From Euborellia annulipes (taxonomy: Eukaryota; Arthropoda; Insecta; Dermaptera; Anisolabididae): a stretch of DNA of 64,000 nucleotides. Both the position numbers and the translations under genes were made by a program. Under the pieces are notes generated by a model that was not told the DNA's origin, searched no databases, and was given only the letters and a program-made list of their open reading frames with translations. Of this stretch, positions 46,713 to 55,210 are shown in pieces (the stretch's first letter is position 1; every line of letters starts with the position of its first letter). Location of the stretch: contig JAKCPI010014318.1 in the NCBI GenBank assembly GCA_023213315.1, forward strand, positions 1-64,000, written 5' to 3'.

Positions 46713-49394
46713 AATAAGAGAAAGACAGAAATCAGCGAATTAGTAGTTAACAATCAAAAACCTTATTTTCTCTTTTCAAAAGACATTTTAAAGGTTTTTG
46801 TATTTATTTTGTTTGATTTATTTCATTTTCTAGGAAATTATAAGTTTGAATTAAAAATTTAAAAAAAATTGATAATAATAAGAATGAAAAAAAAAAAGTG
46901 CAGGAGATGGATTTGAACTCGCAAAGTTTGGTTAAGTGAGGATGGAAAAAATATTGCTGATGACCACTTTACCAACTAAGCCAACTTTAAATTTATCGCT
47001 GACGTGCTTTACTCACGATTCTCTCGTTCTCCACTTTGTGATTCGTTCTTTGAATTTAATTTTAAAATCGCCTTGATAATATTCAACATATAACATATAC
47101 CTGAGGCAAAAATAAACAAAAAACAGAAAAAAAAAATAAAAATATTGGTTAATCTTTACTATAAAGTTCGCTCCCACCAGAGAGCGCTGGCTTACATCTG
47201 ACTAGTTCTTTTTTTGAAATTAGCTCTTCGTTCATGATTCTTTAAGATGCATGTTTTTTTTTTTTTTTTAATATTCTTGATGAACTTTTTTTAATCTAAA
47301 AAGAGAACCGACCTTAAATTACCGAAGGTCTCGAGCGCCTCGGCGGCTCGGACAAGGGATCCCTGCAAGTTCTTCAAAATATTCTTGATGAACATTTTTA
47401 ATCTAAAAGAGAACCGACCTTAAAACCGAAGGTCTCGAGCCGCCTTCGGCGCCTCGGACAAGGGATCCTGCAAGTTCTTCAAAATATCATCCACCATCTC
47501 GGCCTCCTTCTCTAATTATAAACAATTTTTTCCAAAGCATGTTATGTTGAATATTTTGGCTAATCTTTACTATAAAGTTCGCTCCCACCAGAGAGCGCTG
47601 ACGTGCTTTACTCACGATTCTCTCGTTCTCCACTTTGTGATTCGTTCTTTGAATTTAATTTTAAAATCGCCTTGATAATATTCAACATATAACATATACC
47701 TGAGGCAAAAATAAACAAAAAACAGAAAAAAAAATAAAAATATTCAACATAACATGCTTTGGAAAAAAAATTGTTTATAATTAGAGAAGGAGGCCGAGAT
47801 GGTGGATGATATTTTGAAGAACTTGCAGGGATCCCTGTCCGAGAGCCGCCGAAGGGGCTCGAGACCTTCGGTAATTTAAGGTCGGTTCTCTTTTAGATTA
47901 AAAAATGTTCATCAAGAATATTTTGAAGAACTGCAGGGATCCCTTGTCGAGAGCCGCCGGAGGCGGCTCGAGACCTTCGGTAATTTAAGGTCGGTTCTCT
48001 TTTAGATTAAAAAAAGTTCATCAAGAATATTAAAAAAAAAAACATGCATCTTAAAGAATCATGAACGAAGAGCTAATTTCAAAAAAAGAACTAGTCAGAT
48101 GTAAGAGGCTCTCTGGTGGGAGCGAACTTTATAGTAAAGATTAACCATTTATTTTTATAAGGAAAAATAGCCATATAAGATACACTCCATTAAAGACGTA
48201 TTAAAAAAATGTTAATATTGCACATATGATATATCATTTTTTATTACATTTTACGCAGATTAATAATTTATAATCAAAATTACAATTGCATGCATAGTTA
48301 TCAAATTATTCAATGAGCAAAAGTCACATTATGAATGCCTTAATGCAATTAAACCAAAAACTCTATATAACTTATGATACGTGTTATTAATTCTTGAATT
48401 TCTCCTGATTTCAAATAACTAAACATCTTTTAATTATATGATCTAATTTTAGAGATATTGGCGATCAAAGTTAAGCTTATTTTCGACCTTAATGACATCA
48501 GCACACTCAATTCTATGTTATCGAAAAAGCTTATTTAGCATTTTCTGATTAAAACCAAATTTTTACCAGAGATTTATAATTAAAAAATGAGTTTTTTTCT
48601 AAAGTTTCATTGAGATTGGTAAAGAAATAAATAAAATATTGACTATTTTGTAAATCGAGTTTTAGAATTTGGGATCCCGGATTGGTCAAGAGAGCGATCT
48701 ATGAACCGTGTCTAGGCTTGATCTGAGATCCCAAATTCTAAAACTAAATTTACAAAATAGTCAATATTTTATTTATTTCTTTACCAATCTCAATGAAACT
48801 TTAGAAAAAAACTCATTTTTTAATTATAAATCTCTGGTAAAAATTTGGTTTTAATCAGACAATGTTAAAAAATCGATAATATAGAATTGGGTGTTGATGT
48901 CATTAAGGTCGAAAATAAGCTTATCTTTGATCGTCAATATCTCTAAAATTAGATCATATAATTAAAAGATGTTTAGTTATTTGGAATCATGAGAAATTTA
49001 AGAATTAATAACATGTATCATAAGTTATAAAGAGTTTTTGGTTTAATTACATTAAGGCATTCACAATGTGACTTTTGCTCATTGAATAATTCGAAAACTA
49101 TCCAAGCTATAGAAATTTCGATTATAAATTATTAATCTGCATAAAATGTAATAAAAAGTGATATATCATATGTGCAATATTAAAATTTTTTAAAACATCT
49201 TTGATTTAATGTTTCTTATGGCTTATTTTTCTCAGTTATTAATAAGCGGAAAGTTGGCTTAGTTGGTAAAGTGGTCATCAAAAATATTTTTTCCATCCTC
49301 ACTTTACCAAACTTTGCGAGTTCAAATCCAACTCCTGCACTTTTTTTTTTTTTAAATTTTTATTATCAATTTACCATTTTATTTTTAATGCTAA
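46713..49394. mobile_element. Family G foldback copy 2, split by a nested element
   Basis: Matches 30048-31577 from AATAAGAGAAAGACAGAAAT to TTTTTAATGCTAACTTAT, with the same leader, arms, spacer and tRNA-like arm ends. It is interrupted at 46996-48146. Sequence agreement with copy 1 is very high over the whole length, so the two are recent relatives. Confidence 0.87.
46996..48146. mobile_element. Nested palindromic element with 5-bp target duplication
   Basis: Flanked by ATTTA (46991-46995 and 48147-48151); the uninterrupted site in family G copy 1 differs by one base. Inside, two inverted arms (about 47147-47520 and 47750-48146) share AATCTTTACTATAAAGTTCG, TCCCACCAGAGAG, AAGAGAACCGACCTTAAA and hairpins around ACCGAAGGTCTCGAG. 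Each arm also holds that last block twice in direct orientation (near 47300/47400 and 47860/47970). A 150-bp segment starting CGCTGACGTGCTTTACTCAC occurs at both 46997 and 47597. No protein seen. Confidence 0.82.
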
Positions 49395-50757
49395 CTTATT
49401 AAAAACATTCATTGTTTAAATAAGAATATTGTTTAAAAATAACATAAATTTATATAAATCTTTCCATGACTTTGATTTCAAGCTAACTGGTGGAGCATTC
49501 AGGACAGATGCCATTTTCGGGGGCCCAAAATATATATATATATACAAAAGTTATTAGTTTGAATCTTAGAGTATTAATATCTTATTCAAATGAATAAAAA
49601 CCTCTCTTAATTAAAGTATAAAAATTACCTTTTAATTATAATATGCCTGAAAAAAGAAAACTTTTTTTTAACTGTCTTTGAATATCTTTTCCTGTATTGG
49701 AAAAAAGTTTAAGCTCACAACCTACACTTAATTAAATTCAGCAGATGTAAGTGGGTCTATGTCATTTATTTAAATAAAAAATAATATTTATATTATCATA
49801 TTTTTTATATCAAAATAACAGAAATTTTTTTAAAGAATATATTTGCTATAAATATGGTATATACGTATATAAACCTATATATATATTTTAAAATATTTCA
49901 AAATAACATAATTAGATTTGAGAATACATTGTGTTCTATAATCGTATCTTATTATATTTAAAAAAAGTAGAAGAATAAAGAGTCAGCTCGATCTTTTGGC
50001 TTTAAAGAAAAATTTGTAAAAGAAACAATAATCATGTTAAAATAAAAATATAAAAGAGAATGATTAGTCTTTTTATAGTTTAATACTCAAATGACTAGCT
50101 TTTTTTTTAACATATATTTATTCTTTCTTATAAATATCTTAATTAATTATTTGATCATTATAATTTGACATAGAATATTAAGTATGTTAGGATGGATAAA
50201 ATTATTAATGGAATTCTCTTTTAAACTCAGGCTGAACGCACACTAATTTGAGCAAATCGCTTTTGGACAAAACGTTTTGCTCAAAGCCACACCGAGTAGG
50301 CAAAATGTTTTGCCATTGAAGAAAAGTTCATCAACAAAATGTTAGAAAATCATTGAAAAAACAGTCCGAAAACGTTTTTACTCAATTGGTGTGCGTTCAA
50401 CTTCAGACTGAAGCGTTTTAAAAGTCAAAAGTGAATTATATTAATACAAAAAAAAAGACTTTAAATGTGCTGATTATTTGTTCCAAACGCAAATTAATAA
50501 TTACCAAAAATACATTGAATAGTCTGGTTGTTTTATAAGAATGAATATTGCTCTAGCAACAAAATATAAAAGATCTAAATAGACATTTTTATTCTCCTAC
50601 TTCAATATATTTATCCAAGCAATTAAATTTTACTTTTGATTTTTTAAGCTTTTGATTAGTTTTTTTTTTTTTTTTAATATAATAATTACTAAAAAGCTTA
50701 CATTTTTATAGGATTATAATATGTAGATATAAAAATAAATTTTTGGGCAAAATTTCT
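49395..50757. other. Intergenic between BRI3-like and Derlin genes
   Basis: A/T-rich, with element P copy 2 at 50228-50403 and the 3' flank of the BRI3-like gene at its right end. No gene features. Confidence 0.5.
50228..50403. mobile_element. DNA element P copy 2 (diverged)
   Basis: Ends CAGGCTGAACGCACAC and GTGTGCGTTCAACTTCAG, with AAAACGTTTTGCTC and AAAATGTTTTGCC inside, as in 38244-38500 but about 80 bp shorter. Confidence 0.68.
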
Positions 50758-50889
50758 TCAACTAAAACAAGCAGCACAATTGGTACATCGTTTTGTCTTA
50801 AGAAGAAGACAAAAGAGTATACCTAATGGGAAGAAAAAAATTGCGCAAAATATTCCAAGACAGGTATAGTCATCTTCAAGCATTCCAAT
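50758..50889 (-). CDS. BRI3-like exon 3
   Basis: Encodes [20 protein letters not shown] and the C-terminal Cys motif, ending TGA. Acceptor TTATTTTTCAG, phase 0. Confidence 0.94.
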   Translation of the reverse strand: MGMLEDDYTCLGIFCAIFFFPLGILFCLLLKTKRCTNCAACFS

Positions 50890-53294
50890 CTGAAAAATAA
50901 CATTTTTTATTTAAAAAATAAAAGTATTGAAATATTTATATATTATAATATATATATTCAATAATAAAAAGATTGTTGCATTTTATCAATTTTAAAATTT
51001 ATCAATATTTCTTCTATTAGCAGATGGTATCAAAATATATTTATGCACATTGTAGCCTATGGACCGTTTATTTTGAAAGAGGTGTAAGTTTATTTATTTT
51101 TTTTTTTAATTTTGAGAAGGTTGAAAAAAACTAAAAAGTACAGTGAGAGACAATATCAAGTCCCACACATGCGTTTTCTACATGTGATTATTTCATTGTT
51201 TTTATAAAAGAAAAATGAAAATCTTTATTGGAAATTTTCTAGCTTTGAACCATGAAAGTTTCAATTAAAAAATATAAAATATTTTTTTAAAAACAATGAA
51301 ATAATCACAAGTAGAAAAAACATGGGTTGGACTTAAAATTGTCCTTCACTGTATGTACATCAGTAAAGTACGAGTTCTCTTTGGCCGATTTTGTTCAAAA
51401 GCTTCGTGTTACGTCCCAGGGGAGGGCCGATTTTGATTAAAAGCTTATTTGCCTAACTTAAATATGAAATTTCAACCTCCTAGCTCAATGTCTCGAGTTC
51501 AAAGATTCATTTTCTGTTCTGGGAGTGACAGTCATCTGATCTCTCCTGGAGCAACCACATCTCTTCTGTGGTTAAATCTACCGCAAGGAAATTGGGTTTC
51601 CTATTCAAAACGAAGCGTTACTTTTCCTCCCAACAACTCCTAATCCTCTATAAAGCCCAAATTCGGCCGTGTCTTGAATATTGTTCCCACCTTTGGCGAG
51701 GGGCGTCGAAAGACGCCTCTCCTCCTTGGAAGCCATACAGAGGCGTGCAATTAGACTGATAGGTGATTCTACCCTTACTGCATCCCTACAGTCACTAGAT
51801 CATAGAAGAAGAGTATCTTCACTATTCTCTTCTACAGGTATTACCATGGTCAATGCTCTGCCGAATTAAAATCAATTATCCCACCCAATGCAACATATTC
51901 ACGGAACACAAGAGAGGCATCTTACCAGCATCCCTATGCTGTTCAGATCACGACTAACAGAACAAATCAATTTCATTCTTCCTTTGTCCCCATGACCTCC
52001 CGTGATTGGAACAAGCTCCCTGCGTCTATCTTCCCCAAAACCTACAATCTTCAGACTTTCAAGTCTAACCTCAACAGGCATCTTCTCAGTTCCCGCAGTT
52101 GAGTTTACCCTTTATGCTTCTCCTTTTGTTTTTATTTTCTTCCTGGCTGCATGTGACTATTGGTCATTATAGGTCTTCGGACCTTATGCACCCATTCCAA
52201 AAAAAAAAAAAAAAAAAAAAAATTCTTTCATGCTTAAAATTGAACACAGACAGACAGACAATGTTGCCAAAAGCACAGGACCTCAAAACGTGTATATCCA
52301 CCAAAATCTCGACATTGAATTTTTGACATGATTACCTTAAATATATGCATAGGTAAGAAAAAGTAAAAATATATAAAAGTTCCAATAACATAAGAGGGGG
52401 AAAAGTGTTAAATTAAAAAGATTGATTTATGCAACAACCTTATATATGCGGTTATATATAAGAACGTACTCGACAAGCAGGGCAAGCTCCAACAATAATT
52501 ATTTCTTGAGGGTGTACTGTGATAGTGGTGCTTCCATAGTGTGGAAGATATCCGGTTGATGTTGATGGCTGGGTATATCCATGGAGGATTGGAGCACTAT
52601 AATTCTCTGAACCCCAGACTGGAGGAGCTGAAGCATTTGAACCTAAAAAAATGAGAATCAAAGATTATAAAAAAATATAATCTATAGGATACTTAATTTC
52701 ATTTAATGCAACAGACATGAATATTCCATGTGTTCAAATATAATTTTAATTTAATGAGCCTTCTGACACCTATTTTTACTTTTTATGGTAAGCTTTCAAA
52801 GTGAAAAAAATCTCTTGATATTCAAGTTCCTTAAGATTGAGATATTTGTAAAATAATAAAAGCTTTGAACACTCAATTATCACAGCATACATCTTTTTAC
52901 AAATAAATAATAAAATTAATTAAATAAAGAAATGTTTGTTTAAAGATGATAATCTACATTATTGGAAAAACATTAATTTTAATTAATAATATACTATTTT
53001 TACTTTTTATAAATGTATTCTTTTTCTTATTAAGAGAACGTAAATCAAAGCCTTAAATTAGGGAATTAAATATGATTTCGAAATAAATATACTTAACCAC
53101 TTAGAAATAAGATAATTGATTATGAAATTTTATAAAATATATTTGAATTATTATTATTATTTAGATTTATATAAATAGTAAAAATTAGAAAATATTTGTT
53201 GATAAAAAATAAAATTAATTGAAAACTTCATACCTTGTGCATGAGGGGTATAAGGAGGTGGAGCCTCTTGTTGTTCGGTTTTGTTGTTCAACAT
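50758..53294 (-). CDS. BRI3-like small membrane protein (three exons)
   Basis: Exons in gene order: 53294-53234, 52642-52470, 50889-50758. The product is 121 aa, against 125 for human BRI3 (brain protein I3). The N-terminal half is Pro/Tyr-rich with a PPPY motif (12-15) able to bind WW domains. The C-terminal half is the conserved part: [22 protein letters not shown] sequence (here CRIG), [11 protein letters not shown], a hydrophobic segment of about 25 residues and [11 protein letters not shown]. The two Cys pairs (C74/C77 and C113/C116) flank the membrane segment, as in BRI3 and the related LITAF-type fold. Family members sit in endosomal and lysosomal membranes. Frame holds across all junctions, and the start ATG gives an N-terminus of the expected length. 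Confidence 0.93.
51141..51351. mobile_element. Tc1/mariner-like palindromic MITE copy 3
   Basis: 211-bp palindrome, ends CAGTGAGAGACAATATC and AATTGTCCTTCACTG, TA on both sides (51139-51140 and 51352-51353). Same element as 43106-43316, inserted in another family A copy at a comparable place. Confidence 0.88.
51487..52221 (+). mobile_element. 5'-truncated non-LTR retrotransposon, decayed
   Basis: The three frames together spell the C-terminal end of a LINE reverse-transcriptase protein: [17 protein letters not shown] (about 51640-51700), then in another frame [14 protein letters not shown] (about 51710-51770), then [12 protein letters not shown] and [12 protein letters not shown] with TGA at 52100-52102. 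At least two frameshifts break it. A 3' UTR and a poly(A) run of about 20 follow. RPCLEYC and the WN.LP tail are typical of CR1/jockey-type LINEs. Inactive. It may be a relative of the LINE that moved the SINEs here. Confidence 0.85.
52470..52642 (-). CDS. BRI3-like exon 2
   Basis: Encodes a Ser/Pro/Tyr-rich stretch ([15 protein letters not shown]) and [15 protein letters not shown]. Donor GTACGT. Confidence 0.93.
52643..53233. other. BRI3-like intron 1
   Basis: 591 bp of A/T-rich sequence with no repeat or exon recognised. Confidence 0.7.
53234..53294 (-). CDS. BRI3-like exon 1
   Basis: Encodes [20 protein letters not shown] plus the first base of a Gly codon. Donor GTATGA. Confidence 0.88.
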
Positions 53295-54609
53295 TATTAT
53301 TTTTTAACAATTTAATTAATTGACATAAATTAGAATCATAATAATTTAATTAATATAAATAAAAGTTTTTAGAAAAGTAAATAAAATAAAAAACAGAATT
53401 GAATGACATTAATGAAAAAATGATTAAATTCAGATGTCATGTAGATGTCACATCGTCTTAAGAGAGAGACAACTTTAAAAAAATTAATTATAAGGAAAAT
53501 CATAGAAAATAAAAATAATAAAATAAATAAATAAAATACAAAACAATTAAAATCCTTTTATTATAGTAATTTTAAATTTTTTTTCAAAGAAATTTAATAA
53601 TTATAAGTTGGCTAAACTGCCAAAAAAAATATATTTTTTCAGATTTATTTTATAAACTTAAAATTTTTTAAGGTCAGAATCTGCTTTTGCCCCGTCCATG
53701 CCTTTTATTTCTTTTCATTGGTAGCTAATCAAAATCTTTTATATTATTCATTCATTAAAAATAAAAGGAAATTTATATAATAAAAAAAAGGTGCAGGAGC
53801 TGGATTTGAACTCGAAAAGTTTGGGAAAGTGAGGATGGAAAATGTCTCTGCGGACAGACAGAAAATTTGTCTTTTATATAAAAATTTATTCTTTTCACTC
53901 CATTTGATGTGATGCCTATCCACGAAACAAGGAATAAAGTTTGATAGTTTGTATTTAAGGAATAAAGTAATGAATGAAAGAGGTATACATTAAAAAATAA
54001 ATTTATTCATATTTATGTCAATTTATTAATACATTCAATGAAAGAAATATAAGAAAGAACATCATAGAGGTCATTTTGACCCCGTCCCTAATTATAATTG
54101 GAAAGTTAATGTCTATCAATATTAATTTGCTAATATAACCGATACATTGTCTTGGCTGTGGATTACTTTTATTAGTCTACATTCATTTGGGTGATTCTTA
54201 TATTTGAAAAATGAATATGTTTGTATACTGTATATAAAAAAAAATCATGTATGTAAAATTGAATGCAAATAAAATAATATTTAGAGGTAGCTCAAGGGTT
54301 GAGTAGTTTATAAACTCTGGGTAGCTTTTTTTCGATGACTCAATCTATCTTTCCCGAAAAATTACAAAAAAAATCCAGTGTGACTGGTCTCACAGCACAC
54401 AACTTACCTTCGATAATTGAAAGTTGTGTTTTTGTGCTGACATACATAGTTTTCTGCAGAAAACCCCTTTTTTTTGTCTTTTCTTAGGCCATATAGAATA
54501 ATTGTATATTAATTAATGTATGTATATATAACGCTTTGGCGATCAAGTTTTTGCTTACACAGTTAACTTTTTTGCTTAGAGAATAGACCTGATTATGTAT
54601 TAAAGAATA
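53295..54609. other. Intergenic upstream of BRI3-like gene
   Basis: Presumed BRI3-like promoter at the left. About 53786-53850 repeats the tRNA-like module of family G (GTGCAGGAGCTGGATTTGAA). A degraded TGGTGTGAC-type hairpin (AGTGTGACTGGTCTCACAGC) lies at about 54375-54440. No gene features. Confidence 0.55.
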
Positions 54610-54617
54610 ACCTAGAG

Positions 54618-54767
54618 CAGTGGTTCCCAACCTTTTTTGATGTGAGGCCTACTTTTTCGTAAAAAAAAACCCAGTGTATAAATATAATTTTATATAATTT
54701 TTATCTTTTCTTAGACATCCGCGTCCCAGTTCCAATCAGTCCGCGGCTCACGGGTTGGGAACCGCTG
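54618..54767. mobile_element. hAT-like MITE, CAGTGGTTCCCAACC type
   Basis: Ends CAGTGGTTCCCAACC and GGTTGGGAACCGCTG, 150 bp. ACCTAGAG flanks both sides exactly (54610-54617 and 54768-54775). This end type is widespread among animal hAT MITEs. It lies just 3' of the aldo-keto reductase stop codon. Confidence 0.92.
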
Positions 54768-54799
54768 ACCTAGAGGAATGACGGTGCCCCAACATAAAA

Positions 54800-55210
54800 T
54801 TACTTTTTTAGTTGGGCCTTATAATTGGCTAGCTCAACGCCTTCCCAGTGCCGATCAGAGGCCGGAAGTTGAGTAAATATCTTTTCAATTTCCGACAAAG
54901 ATTCTTTTTCCAAAGGAGACAAGCCATTAAATAGAACATTCAAATTTTCTTCAAGTTCTTTTTTAGTTTGGACGCCAATAAGAATATTTTGTACTTTCTC
55001 TCGTGGGATACTCGTAGCTGTGTAGTAGAAAGCAAGTTTTGCCAGTTGAATATTTCTTTCCTTACAGAGATTAGAAGCCTGCTTGGCTGCATCTTTAAGC
55101 TTTTGTGAGCCTGGATGCCAAGCCTGAGGACCTTCATTTGTGAGAAGACCCATTGCTAAAGGAGCTGCACAAAGGATACCCAATCCTCTTGCAGTAAATT
55201 CATCTGCCAT
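54800..55210 (-). CDS. Aldo-keto reductase exon 5
   Basis: Encodes the C-terminal part: TARGLGILCAAPLAMGLLTN, NIQLAKLAFYYTA, IPREKVQNILIGVQTKKELE and a tail ending AQLKK. The acceptor TTTTTTAG lies directly before an internal ATG. Confidence 0.94.
   Translation of the reverse strand: MADEFTARGLGILCAAPLAMGLLTNEGPQAWHPGSQKLKDAAKQASNLCKERNIQLAKLAFYYTATSIPREKVQNILIGVQTKKELEENLNVLFNGLSPLEKESLSEIEKIFTQLPASDRHWEGVELANYKAQLKK

Larger units (their letters stand above)
51101..52365 (-). mobile_element. Family A element with two nested insertions
   Basis: The right end is TAGGTAAGAAAAAGT. Family A sequence is seen at about 51101-51140, 51353-51486 and 52222-52365 and is contiguous once the MITE at 51141-51351 and the retrotransposon fragment at 51487-52221 are removed. 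Confidence 0.78.
50890..52469. other. BRI3-like intron 2, filled by nested transposons
   Basis: Most of the intron is a family A element carrying both a Tc1-like MITE and a retrotransposon tail (51101-52365). The ends next to the exons are A/T-rich. Confidence 0.7.
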
